DNA of 64,000 nucleotides from Treponema sp. UBA4377 (GTDB lineage: Bacteria; Spirochaetota; Spirochaetia; Treponematales; Treponemataceae): positions 95,086 through 159,085 of the forward strand of contig DGRX01000030.1 of NCBI GenBank assembly GCA_002391235.1. The letters are read 5' to 3'. Made by a program: the position numbers and the translations under genes. Below are positions 29,353 to 36,990 of this stretch, in pieces. The notes under the pieces are model-generated. The model was not told the DNA's origin and did not search any database. It saw only the letters and a list, made by a program, of their open reading frames with translations. The number at the start of each line of letters is the position of its first letter. Position 1 is the stretch's first letter.

Positions 29353-29361
29353 ACTATAGCA
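29353..29361 (-). promoter_or_regulatory. Extended -10 of lepB
   Basis: Minus strand TGCTATAGT, an extended -10 (TGnTATAGT), 8 bases before the lepB ATG. No convincing -35 is visible. It faces the Hpt promoter. Confidence 0.45.
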
Positions 29362-29379
29362 GAAAAAAGAATTTCAGTC

Positions 29380-29385
29380 TATAAT
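29380..29385 (+). promoter_or_regulatory. -10 box of the Hpt gene
   Basis: A perfect TATAAT placed 6 bases before the ATG at 29392. No clear -35 and no Shine-Dalgarno; a leaderless transcript would fit. Confidence 0.45.
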
Positions 29386-29391
29386 GCAATC

Positions 29392-29760
29392 ATGGCGGAA
29401 TACCTAGACACAAAAGAAGGGCTGTCGTTTTTGGACGGCGACAAAGAATTGTATAAAATGCTGCTTGACGCTTATGCAAACGAAAGCAAGTTTGACCCAA
29501 ACGCGCTAAAGGACTTTATTAAAAAGAAGGAATTTGAGGCGGCGGCGAAAATCGTCCACAAGACAAAGGGCGCCTCCTACCAAATCGGCGCGGCAAAATT
29601 GGGCTGCAAGGCGCAAGCGCTTGAAGACATCTTGCGCTCAAAGGTCCAGCCCGACGCAAGCCAAAGAAGTCCGCAAGAGATGGCCGCCCTTGTCCAAGAC
29701 TTTTGCGACGCTTACCAAAAATGCCTTGAAGAAGCAGAAGCCGCCGCAAGCGAACTGTAA
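29392..29760 (+). CDS. Histidine phosphotransfer (Hpt) domain protein
   Basis: A 122-residue stand-alone Hpt protein. The four-helix bundle includes the phospho-accepting His56 in VHKTKGASYQIGA, which matches HxxKG[SA]xxxxG. Hpt proteins shuttle phosphate between hybrid kinases and response regulators; no kinase or regulator lies beside it. I start at the ATG at 29392, giving a tight Hpt domain, not at an in-frame ATG 22 codons upstream that would overlap the lepB promoter. Confidence 0.83.
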   Translation: MAEYLDTKEGLSFLDGDKELYKMLLDAYANESKFDPNALKDFIKKKEFEAAAKIVHKTKGASYQIGAAKLGCKAQALEDILRSKVQPDASQRSPQEMAALVQDFCDAYQKCLEEAEAAASEL

Positions 29761-29783
29761 GGAAGTTCAAGAAGCGCCGCCTG

Positions 29784-30638
29784 TCACGCGCCAAAAACGG
29801 CGCGAAAGTTTTTCTCAATCTCCGCGGAAAAATCAATGAACGAAGGCCGAGCCTCAAAGGGGCGTCCGGCCGCGCGGATTTCAAAGGCCGCCTGGTAAAC
29901 GTCGGCTATTTCGGCGGGGCTTGTGGCCTTCTCTCCCTTTAGCGTTTGGTAGGGAGCGTCAGTCTCAAAAAGCAGGCGGTCCAAGGGAAGAGCGCGGACG
30001 CATAGAATCGCTTTTTTGGCTCCGTTCATAAGCGGCTTTCCAAAAGAAAAATATGCGTTGACACCCTTGGACAAAAGCGAGCGCGCGTCCGCAAGAGTCC
30101 CCGCAAACGAATGGAAAACAACGGCCGGAACTTTTTTTAAGGCGGCCGCGCTTTCAAATATTTCTTGCATTGCCTTTCGCGCGTGGACAATCGCGGGAAC
30201 TTTATGGCGAGCGGCCAAGTCTAATTGCGCGGCGAAGGCCTTTTCTTGCGCGGCGCGGTTGGCCGAAAATTCTTGGGTAAAAAAATCAAGCCCGCACTCG
30301 CCCACCGCCGCGATTCGCCGTTCTTGCAAGAGGCTTTCCAAAAATTCAAGGCGGAGGGCAAAATCGCGCTCGTCCGAAAAAGGCGCTTGCGGATGCAGGC
30401 CAAAGGATTGGAGGACGCGCGGCGAACAAGTCTGGGCGCAAGGCGAAAGGCGCGCGGAACTGTTGTCATTGCCAGGCGCGGGAATGAGAGAGGCGTTCAA
30501 CTCTTTGACGCGCGCCTCTTGCGCCAAAAATTCTTCAGGCGAATGCGCGGCGGTCACGCCCAGGCCTCTTGGCAGAGAACGCGTTCCCAATGCCTCTTCA
30601 GACGGAATCAAATGAAAGTGCGCGTCGCAAAAAATCAC
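29784..30638 (-). CDS. tatD: TatD-family metal-dependent deoxyribonuclease
   Basis: A 284-residue TIM-barrel hydrolase. The metal site starts with DAHFHL (H7, H9), with a Glu in VGECGLDFF, His in VIVHARKA and VVFHSFAG, and Asp in LLFETDAPY, the expected TatD pattern. I use a GTG start at 30638: a strong GGGAGGA ribosome site ends 9 bases upstream, and the protein then starts directly with the family's metal motif; a start 9 codons earlier would lie within that ribosome site. Promoter at 30665-30693. Confidence 0.87.
   Translation of the reverse strand: MIFCDAHFHLIPSEEALGTRSLPRGLGVTAAHSPEEFLAQEARVKELNASLIPAPGNDNSSARLSPCAQTCSPRVLQSFGLHPQAPFSDERDFALRLEFLESLLQERRIAAVGECGLDFFTQEFSANRAAQEKAFAAQLDLAARHKVPAIVHARKAMQEIFESAAALKKVPAVVFHSFAGTLADARSLLSKGVNAYFSFGKPLMNGAKKAILCVRALPLDRLLFETDAPYQTLKGEKATSPAEIADVYQAAFEIRAAGRPFEARPSFIDFSAEIEKNFRAVFGA
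29787..29813 (+). terminator. Possible terminator of the Hpt gene
   Basis: A 6-base stem (CGCGCC at 29787-29792, GGCGCG at 29799-29804) with loop AAAAAC, then AAAG and five T. It lies inside the 3' end of tatD. The short stem and the gap before the T run make it uncertain. Confidence 0.3.
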
Positions 30639-30664
30639 TAAACTATTTCCTCCCTTTACCGACA

Positions 30665-30693
30665 ATTATAGTATTAGAACTTGCTCTTGGCAA
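30665..30693 (-). promoter_or_regulatory. Promoter of tatD
   Basis: Minus strand TTGCCA (30693-30688), 17 bases, TATAAT (30670-30665), about 27 bases before the GTG start. The -35 lies in a perfect inverted repeat. Confidence 0.72.
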
Positions 30694-30696
30694 GTT
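30678..30696. promoter_or_regulatory. Inverted repeat, possible operator
   Basis: AACTTGC, 5 bases, GCAAGTT: a perfect 7-base dyad between the divergent tatD gene and the 70-residue gene. It overlaps the tatD -35 and lies in the upstream region of the plus-strand gene. It has no T run, so it is not a terminator. Confidence 0.55.
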
Positions 30697-30732
30697 TAAA
30701 TTGCTTTCATTTAAAATTGATAGGAGGAAATT

Positions 30733-30945
30733 ATGGGAACCTATACATTGAAAAGCATTGGAAACGCAAACGACTACATGACAATAGTTCGCGAGGTTGA
30801 AGACGGCTATGTCGTCCGCATCGTCCGCGACCAAGACGGCTACAACGAAGTGAAGACCGACTACATCTCAAAGTCGCTCTTTGACAGCTGCGTGCGCACA
30901 GGCTACCTTACCAAGGTAGAGCAGATGGAAGCGATCAGCGCCTAA
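30733..30945 (+). CDS. Small 70-residue protein, unknown function
   Basis: A compact 70-residue acidic protein with no signal or membrane segment. It has a likely beta hairpin (YMTIVREVEDGYVVRIVRD) and a helical tail (KSLFDSCVRTGYL). It begins with a near-perfect ribosome site (AGGAGG, 6 bases before ATG), so it is probably well translated. It ends by overlapping the convergent miaA stop by 11 bases. I do not recognise a family; small size and good signals suggest a real gene. Confidence 0.72.
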   Translation: MGTYTLKSIGNANDYMTIVREVEDGYVVRIVRDQDGYNEVKTDYISKSLFDSCVRTGYLTKVEQMEAISA

Positions 30946-31903
30946 CCTCAAATCCATTGGCCGCGGCAATCTCCGTCGCGGCCTTAACTTTTTCTTCCAC
31001 GCTTCCTTCTAGCGGAAGCCAATTAATCCTAACGCCCTTCTTTTCCATTCCCCTAAACCAAGTTTCCTGCCGCTTTGCGAACTGGCAAATCGCAGTGCAT
31101 AAAAGGTCCCGCATTTCTTTTTGGCTTGAAAATTTTCCTTGCAAAAACTCGGAGACAAAGCGGTACTCAAGGCCAAGCTTTTCCAAACGCTCCCAAGAGG
31201 CGCCCTCTTTATGCAAGCGCTCAACTTCCTCTATCATTCCTTCTTGCAAGCGCTCGTCCAGGCGGCGGGCGATGTTGGCGCGCAAACGCTCGCGGGGCAA
31301 TGTCGTTCCCAAAACCAGCGGGCGAATGTCGGGGCGCGGCGGAAGGGATTTTTTAAAGGCCTCGCATTCAGGGCTTTGGATAAAGCTTTCTATTTCTATA
31401 GCCTTTACGACACGCTCCCTTTCCAGCAAATCACGTGGAACATGAATCGAGCCGCCTTTAAGGTCGAGCAAAATTTTTCCAAGCTCTTCAAGCGACTTGT
31501 CCGCGAGCGAGGCGCGAAGGGCGGCGTTTTCCGGAACAGGAACCAAGTCGTAGCCGCGGACGACCGCGTCGACGTACATTCCGCTTCCGCCGACTACAAG
31601 CGGAACGAGGCCGCGAGCCTGCATCTCCAAAAAGCAATTGTAAAAATCCTTTTGGTATAAAAAGACAGAGTACTCTTGGCTTAAGTCGGCCACGTCAATC
31701 AAATGGTAGGGAACCTTGACTCCGTCAAGGACGTAGTCGGCCAAGTCCTTTCCGCTTCCGATGTCCAAGCCCTTGTAGACTTGCCGGCTGTCGGCGGAAA
31801 TTATTTCCGTTCCGAGCGCGCGGGCCAAGCGGACTCCGATCGCGGTCTTTCCGACGGCGGTGGGGCCGAGGAGAACAACGCAGTTGTAGTTTTGCGCTTG
31901 CAT
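30935..31903 (-). CDS. miaA: tRNA dimethylallyltransferase MiaA
   Basis: A 322-residue enzyme that adds an isopentenyl group to A37 of tRNAs reading UNN codons. It has the P-loop GPTAVGKT (13-20), the SADSRQVYKGLDIGSGK motif, YHLIDV, VGGSGMYVDA and LLERERVVKAIE patterns of the family. The ATG at 31903 overlaps the upstream methyltransferase stop by one base (TGATG), a coupled start; a GTG one codon earlier is less likely. Confidence 0.93.
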   Translation of the reverse strand: MQAQNYNCVVLLGPTAVGKTAIGVRLARALGTEIISADSRQVYKGLDIGSGKDLADYVLDGVKVPYHLIDVADLSQEYSVFLYQKDFYNCFLEMQARGLVPLVVGGSGMYVDAVVRGYDLVPVPENAALRASLADKSLEELGKILLDLKGGSIHVPRDLLERERVVKAIEIESFIQSPECEAFKKSLPPRPDIRPLVLGTTLPRERLRANIARRLDERLQEGMIEEVERLHKEGASWERLEKLGLEYRFVSEFLQGKFSSQKEMRDLLCTAICQFAKRQETWFRGMEKKGVRINWLPLEGSVEEKVKAATEIAAANGFEVRR

Positions 31904-33219
31904 CACTGAACCTTACAAATCGCGCGCTTTAGGTATTCGCTCTTTGGGTAGCCAAGCAAGACCGGATGGTCGGGAGCCGCGCCGCCCTTGGACAAAATCT
32001 GGACGCGCCTGTGGCTGTCGGCCGCCGCCGAAGCGAGCATCGAATAAAAGTTGATCTCGTCAAAAAAGTGCGAGCAAGAGCATGTTACAAGAATGCCGCC
32101 CTTGTTGAGAATCCTCATCGCGCGCAAGTTGATTTCCTTGTAGCCGCCATACGCCTTCTTTATCATCTTGGCGCTCTTTGTAAAGGCCGGCGGATCCAGG
32201 ATTATCACGTCAAACTTTTTTCCTTCGGCCTCGTATTGTTTTAGCGCGTCAAAGACATCGACGCAAAGGGCCGAAACGACTTTCTCCGCGCCGTTAAGCT
32301 TTATGTTCGCGTTGATAAGGTCGACCGCGTCCTCGGAAATGTCCGCGCAAACGACGCTCTTGGCTCCGGCCATAAAGGCGTTGAGGCCAAAGGCCCCTGT
32401 GTGGCTAAAGGCGTCAAAGACGTTCTTTCCGCGGCAGTATTTCCAGATTTCCTTGCGGTTGAATTTTTGGTCAAGGAAGTAGCCGGTCTTTTGCCCCTTG
32501 GCCAAGTCGACTTGAATGCGAACGGAATTTTCCACAATCGTAATCGTCGCGCCGCCGTTTGCGGAAGAGTCTCCGCCTTTTGGCGCCTTTATCCAGCCGC
32601 TCTTTAACTCCAAGCCTTCCTTTAGGCGCACGTCGGCGTCGCTACGCTCGTAAATGGCAAAGGGCTCGCAAACTTTTTCGAGCGCGGAGATTATTTCCTT
32701 TCTAAAAACCTCGCACGAAAGCGAGAGGAACTGGACCAGCAAGTAAACCTTGCTTCCTTCTGCGACATAGCGCTCGCAAATGAAGCCCGGCAAAAAGTCC
32801 GCCTCGCCAAAGACAAGCCTAAAGGAATCGCCTTGGTCAAAATGGATTTTGCGCAAGTTCATCGCGTCAAAAATTTTCTTGTAAATGTATTCGCTTTTGT
32901 CGGCGTCGATTTCCTCGGCTTTTTCAGGCCCCAAAAGGCGGACTGTGATTTTTGAGGAGCGGTTGAAAATTCCGCTCGCCAAAAAGGCGCCTGCGTTTGT
33001 GTAAAGCTCGACAAGCTCTCCGTCCTTGACCGGAAAGGCGGCGCCTTTTTTGTCGCGCGCTCCGCCTTCGCCGCCGTCCTTGGGAACGAATTGGCATTCC
33101 TTCCATTCGTTTCCTTCAAAATATTTTACGCGGCCAAGCTCGTTGTCAAAGGCCCACAAAAAGCCGCCCTTAATTTCTTTCTCTTCGTTCTTCTTTAAAA
33201 ACACTCGCGGAAAATTCAT
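31903..33219 (-). CDS. RlmI-like class I SAM-dependent rRNA methyltransferase
   Basis: A 438-residue protein: an N-terminal PUA domain (about 1-95, with an extra Gly/Asp/Lys-rich stretch at about 40-65), a central domain and a C-terminal Rossmann methyltransferase with VFDAFSHTGAFGLNAF, ILDPPAFTKSA and the catalytic-Cys region VTCSCSHFF. This is the RlmI/RlmO layout that makes m5C in 23S rRNA. I keep the gene symbol blank because several paralogues share this architecture. It is followed directly by miaA. Confidence 0.85.
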   Translation of the reverse strand: MNFPRVFLKKNEEKEIKGGFLWAFDNELGRVKYFEGNEWKECQFVPKDGGEGGARDKKGAAFPVKDGELVELYTNAGAFLASGIFNRSSKITVRLLGPEKAEEIDADKSEYIYKKIFDAMNLRKIHFDQGDSFRLVFGEADFLPGFICERYVAEGSKVYLLVQFLSLSCEVFRKEIISALEKVCEPFAIYERSDADVRLKEGLELKSGWIKAPKGGDSSANGGATITIVENSVRIQVDLAKGQKTGYFLDQKFNRKEIWKYCRGKNVFDAFSHTGAFGLNAFMAGAKSVVCADISEDAVDLINANIKLNGAEKVVSALCVDVFDALKQYEAEGKKFDVIILDPPAFTKSAKMIKKAYGGYKEINLRAMRILNKGGILVTCSCSHFFDEINFYSMLASAAADSHRRVQILSKGGAAPDHPVLLGYPKSEYLKRAICKVQ

Positions 33220-33237
33220 ATCATCACCCTATCGTTT

Positions 33238-34065
33238 TTATTTCTTTTTGTCATTATCCATTTGGTTGTTCTTTTTGCTCCAGTCAAAGAAGGAGTCGCC
33301 GTCCTTGTTTATCTTTCGCATAAAGGCAATGTAAGGATTGCCGGGATCCTGCGCCTCAGCCTCGTCAAGCATGGACGCTGCCTTGTCAAATTCCTTTTCC
33401 TCAAACAAAAACTGCGAATAAAAAACGCAGGCAAAAAATTTTTCGGCCTTGTTCCGAGCGCATTTGACGGCAGCCGCGAAAGCCTCTCCTGACTTTTTGT
33501 CGCTTCCGCCGTTGATGCCGGGAGCCCAGTAATACCATTGGCCCAAGTTTGTCCAGCCGTAGCAAAAGTTTGGATTACGCTCAACCGACTCCCTGTACTT
33601 GTCGCGCAAAGACATTCCGCTTTTCATCACTTCCGATAGCGAATAGGACATGTAGCAGGAAGTTACGTCGGCGCTGGTGGCCAAAAGCCAAACGCCCGCC
33701 TTATCCTCGCCGTTGGCGGCGAACCAGGCCTCGTTTTTTTCCTTCAACTCTTTCAGAAGCTTTTTCAGCTGAGGCTTGCTGCCCTTTTGCTTTCGCAAAA
33801 AATTGTATTTTTCCATTATGATAAAATTGACCAAGACCAGCCTGTCTTCCTGCGAGCTGAACGAGGAATCAACCGACAGCTTTTTTTCAAAGTCCGCGAC
33901 TTGCGCCAACGCCTGATCCGAGCCAAGGCCGGCGATCTTCATTCGCAAGTCCATAAAATCGTCAACAGCCTTTTGCGCCCGATCGGAAATTTCGGCGGAC
34001 GCGGAAAAATTCGCAAGAGACAAAAGAGCCGCAAGCGCCACAAAAAACAACGCGTTTCTTTTCAT
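33238..34065 (-). CDS. Exported helical repeat (TPR-like) protein
   Basis: A 275-residue protein with a signal peptide (about 1-24, cut after SASA), helical throughout. The C-terminal half has TPR-like features (FCYGWTNLGQWYYWAPGINGGSDKKSGEAF, FYSQFLFEEKEFDKAASMLDEAEAQDPGNPY). This resembles TPR proteins such as the treponemal TatT, but the match is too weak to name. It probably acts in the periplasm as a docking protein. It lies upstream of the RlmI-like gene. Confidence 0.6.
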   Translation of the reverse strand: MKRNALFFVALAALLSLANFSASAEISDRAQKAVDDFMDLRMKIAGLGSDQALAQVADFEKKLSVDSSFSSQEDRLVLVNFIIMEKYNFLRKQKGSKPQLKKLLKELKEKNEAWFAANGEDKAGVWLLATSADVTSCYMSYSLSEVMKSGMSLRDKYRESVERNPNFCYGWTNLGQWYYWAPGINGGSDKKSGEAFAAAVKCARNKAEKFFACVFYSQFLFEEKEFDKAASMLDEAEAQDPGNPYIAFMRKINKDGDSFFDWSKKNNQMDNDKKK

Positions 34066-34112
34066 AAGCCTAGAGTGTATACTTTTTTGAAAAAAAATGA
34101 TAGAGTGCGCTT

Positions 34113-34913
34113 ATGAAAAAAGCGGGCAAAGAGAAAAAGCGCGTCATTTATTATTCCGACGAACTCAACGACGAATTTTCAGAAATGCTAATCAAGGCCA
34201 TTCCGATCGACCAAAACTACGACTACGGACAAAGCGGCCTTTGGTGGAACATAAAGCGCTTTTTTTGGTACAGAATATTTTCAATGCCAATCGCATGGCT
34301 TTGGCTAAAGCTCAAATACCGCCACAAAATCGTGAACCGCCACGCCCTGAAAAAATGCCCGAAAGGCCCGCTTTTCCTTTTCGCAAACCACACAAACCCA
34401 ATCGCGGACGCGCTTATTCCAACCTTTGTGGCCTTTCCAAAAGGCGTTTACGTAATCGTCCACGCCAACAACGTTTCGATTCCAGGCCTTGGGCTAAAGA
34501 CAAGAATCCTGGGCGCGCTTCCGCTCCCCGACAACTTGGGAGCGACAAAAAATTTTATGGAAATCCTAAAAAGGCGCGTCTCAGAAAAGCAGGCGATTTG
34601 CATTTACCCGGAGGCTCACATCTGGCCCTACTACACAAAGATCCGCCCCTTCACTGACCTTTCGTTTAGGTACCCCATTCAATTCAAGGCGCCCGTTTAC
34701 TGCTTCACCAACACTTACCAAAAAAGGCGCTTTTCAAAAAATCCAAGAATGGTCACTTACGTTGACGGCCCCTTTTACGCCGACGAAAATTTGGCAAGCA
34801 AGGAAGCGCGCCTTGACTTGCGAAACCGCGTCCTCCAGGCGATGAAAGAGCGAAGCCTCAACAGCAACGTTGAATTGATTCAATACATAAAAAAGGAAAA
34901 GAGCGATGATTGA
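34113..34913 (+). CDS. PlsC-like acyltransferase
   Basis: A 266-residue membrane-associated acyltransferase. A hydrophobic region precedes the core (about 55-70), then comes the catalytic region FANHTNPIADAL: the usual HX4D is here HX5D, an odd spacing. It continues with VYVIVHANNVSIPGLG and the second motif ICIYPEAHIWP in place of the common EGTRS. It likely transfers an acyl chain to a lipid or glycolipid. It overlaps the GT8 gene by 8 bases, suggesting joint glycolipid synthesis. No Shine-Dalgarno is visible; TAGAGT lies 6 bases before the ATG. Confidence 0.7.
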   Translation: MKKAGKEKKRVIYYSDELNDEFSEMLIKAIPIDQNYDYGQSGLWWNIKRFFWYRIFSMPIAWLWLKLKYRHKIVNRHALKKCPKGPLFLFANHTNPIADALIPTFVAFPKGVYVIVHANNVSIPGLGLKTRILGALPLPDNLGATKNFMEILKRRVSEKQAICIYPEAHIWPYYTKIRPFTDLSFRYPIQFKAPVYCFTNTYQKRRFSKNPRMVTYVDGPFYADENLASKEARLDLRNRVLQAMKERSLNSNVELIQYIKKEKSDD

Positions 34914-35745
34914 CATTTTGTTTTGCGGAAACTCAAAGATTTTTGACGGAATCCTCACTTGCATGCTTTCGATTCTTAAAAGAACCAAGACAAAAGAGCC
35001 CTTTAACTTTCACATTTTCACGATGGACTTAAGCCGAGTGAAGCCCGAGTACACTTCTATCAGCGACAAGATGACGGCCTTCTTGGAGCGGACGACGAAA
35101 GAATACAACAAGGAAAACCGCGTCACGAAAACCGACGTCACCCAAGTCTACGAAAAGGAATTCGGCGGCTGCCCCAACGAACAGTGCTACTGCTCGCCCT
35201 ACACGCTGCTTCGCCTTTTGACGGACTTGGTTCCAAACATGCCGCAAAAGCTCCTTTACCTTGACATAGACCTTATGTTCAACCGCGACGTCAGGCTCTT
35301 GTGGGACACGGACTTGACGGGCTATGAATACGCGGCCGCCCGCGACCATTACGGAAAAATCATCTTGTTCTTCAGGCGAAAGTTCATAAACGCCGGAGTC
35401 ATTTTGTTCAACCTTGAGGAATGCAAAAAAACAGGTCTTTTGGAAAAGTCGCGGAACCTTATAAAGACCAAAAAGCTTTTGTTCGCCGACGAATCGGCGA
35501 TAATTTTAAGCACGACAAAACAGAAGGTCGTGAGCCAGCGCTTCAACGACCAAAAGTTCCTCTACAAAAACACGGTAATCCGCCACTTTTCAAAGCGCCT
35601 CTTTTGGCTTCCGTACCCGCACGTCGACAACATAAAACAGTGGAAAATAACGAAAGTCCACAAGATTTTCGGCTACGAGAATTTTGACGATGTCTTTTAT
35701 GAATACGTGTATTTAAAGCGGAAGTTCGAGCTGGAAAACGCCTAG
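34906..35745 (+). CDS. Family 8 glycosyltransferase
   Basis: A 279-residue retaining glycosyltransferase of the GT8 (LgtC/galactosyltransferase) kind. It opens with the DILFCGNSKIFDGILTCMLSIL nucleotide-sugar motif, has the metal-binding D120-I-D122 in LLYLDIDLMFNRD, the NAGVILFNLEECK substrate motif and HFSKRLFW near the end. The donor and acceptor cannot be read from sequence. It is translationally coupled to the acyltransferase and ends with a 4-base overlap to the convergent TsaC-like gene. Confidence 0.82.
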   Translation: MIDILFCGNSKIFDGILTCMLSILKRTKTKEPFNFHIFTMDLSRVKPEYTSISDKMTAFLERTTKEYNKENRVTKTDVTQVYEKEFGGCPNEQCYCSPYTLLRLLTDLVPNMPQKLLYLDIDLMFNRDVRLLWDTDLTGYEYAAARDHYGKIILFFRRKFINAGVILFNLEECKKTGLLEKSRNLIKTKKLLFADESAIILSTTKQKVVSQRFNDQKFLYKNTVIRHFSKRLFWLPYPHVDNIKQWKITKVHKIFGYENFDDVFYEYVYLKRKFELENA

Positions 35746-36344
35746 TCCAAGCGGACGGCGCCCTGACGGAGAACCTTGAGCTCCCCGTCCAAAAGGGAAA
35801 CCAGCGTGCTTGGAAGCGCGTTTTTTTTATCTCCATCCGAAACATAGAGGTCAACCAAGCCGCCAAAGTCCCTTAAAATATCCGCTTCAGCCTCCAAGAC
35901 GGGCTTTCCGCTAAAGTTTACGCTGGTGGAATAAATCGGGCCGCCGCAAAGGCTTATGACCTGCCTTAGCCATTCGTCTCCGGGACAGCGGAAGGCCGTG
36001 GCCTCGCGGCCGGTCAAGGCCTTGTACCAATCATTGTTTTTTACAAGAACGGTCAAGGCGCCGGGCCATTTTTCCAGTATTTTTGAAGGAATTTCTTGGC
36101 CGGCGTATTTGCAAATATCCATAGGATCGGAAATCAGCTCAATCAAAGGCTTTGATTCGGGGCTTTTTTTGATTTGGTCGATTTTCAAGTCCAGGCCGGA
36201 CTTTTTGGGGCCGTCCGCTCCGGGCGCAAGGGCCAAGGCGCTAAAGCCATAGACAGTGTCGGTCGGCAAAACGGCGATTTTTCCTTCGCGGAGAACTTTG
36301 GCCGCCGCCTCGGCGCTCGCGCCGTCAGACTTGGGCAACGTCAT
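35742..36344 (-). CDS. Sua5/YciO/YrdC (TsaC-like) threonylcarbamoyl-AMP synthase
   Basis: A 200-residue YrdC-domain protein with the KIAVLPTDTVYGFSALAL start motif, a KSPESKPLIELIS stretch, WPGALTVLVKNN, AFRCPGDEWLRQVI and STSVNFSGKP: the KxR-SxN set of the fold. It should make threonylcarbamoyl-AMP for the t6A37 modification of ANN-decoding tRNAs. It overlaps the DivIC-like gene by 20 bases. A YciO-type role cannot be fully excluded, so no symbol is given. Confidence 0.83.
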   Translation of the reverse strand: MTLPKSDGASAEAAAKVLREGKIAVLPTDTVYGFSALALAPGADGPKKSGLDLKIDQIKKSPESKPLIELISDPMDICKYAGQEIPSKILEKWPGALTVLVKNNDWYKALTGREATAFRCPGDEWLRQVISLCGGPIYSTSVNFSGKPVLEAEADILRDFGGLVDLYVSDGDKKNALPSTLVSLLDGELKVLRQGAVRLD

Positions 36345-36825
36345 AAACCGGAATGCCCTCTATCGTTTCAAAGCGCTTTTTGCTAGAAAAGGACTTTACG
36401 CCGTAAGACACGTCAAAGAGGAAAATGGCGGCGGCAAGCAAAAGGCCAACCGCAAGCCCCGCCCCCTTGCAGAACCATTCGCTTACAAAGGCGACCGGAG
36501 CGCTTTTTAGGACGCTTCCCGTTTCGTACATAAAGCTTTTCGCGGCTCCAAGGCCTTTGATTTTCACAAGCTTTTCGCCCGGATAGACATAGTCCAGCTT
36601 GCGGGCGTAGGCCGCGATCACGTCGTAGTCGTCCCTAATCGCGGTCTTTTCCAAGTTTAGGTCGTCGTTAATGTTTTGAATCTCTTGCGTTCTTGCGCTT
36701 ATGACTTTTTTTTGAGCCTCCAGCTGTTTTTGAGCCCAAACCCCGTTTTGGCCCCAAAAGAACGAAAGAAGGGCGTAAGCGAGGGTTCCGGACAGCAAAG
36801 CAGGCAAATATTTTCCAGTTTTCAT
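36325..36825 (-). CDS. DivIC/FtsB-like septum protein with extra C-terminal membrane segment
   Basis: A 166-residue protein: N-terminal membrane segment (about 8-26), coiled coil (about 30-75, KQLEAQKKVISARTQEI) and the AYARKLDYVYPGEKLVKIKG motif that marks FtsB/DivIC proteins, which join FtsL and FtsQ in the divisome. Unlike the roughly 100-residue family members it continues for another 60 residues with a second hydrophobic stretch (about 120-140, GAGLAVGLLLAAAIFLFDVS). First gene of the pair with the TsaC-like gene; GATAAT lies 9 bases upstream of the ATG. Confidence 0.7.
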   Translation of the reverse strand: MKTGKYLPALLSGTLAYALLSFFWGQNGVWAQKQLEAQKKVISARTQEIQNINDDLNLEKTAIRDDYDVIAAYARKLDYVYPGEKLVKIKGLGAAKSFMYETGSVLKSAPVAFVSEWFCKGAGLAVGLLLAAAIFLFDVSYGVKSFSSKKRFETIEGIPVYDVAQV

Positions 36826-36862
36826 TATGAATTTATTATCGGAAAAAAATATTATTTTCTTA

Positions 36863-36891
36863 TTGGAATTTTTTGAAATATGCGCTATAAT
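36863..36891 (+). promoter_or_regulatory. Promoter of the acidic-repeat/Maf operon
   Basis: TTGGAA (36863-36868), 17 bases ending GCGC, TATAAT (36886-36891). Transcription would start near 36898, giving a leader of about 93 bases that contains an AACGCGC/GCGCGTT stem (36905-36911 with 36931-36937) before the AGGGGA ribosome site. Confidence 0.68.
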
Positions 36892-36990
36892 TAATCAAAT
36901 GCGGAACGCGCTTTTATATAAGAAAAATGCGCGCGTTTTCGATAAAACAGCCGATAATATTATGAAAAGTTTTTTATAGGGGAATGGGAC

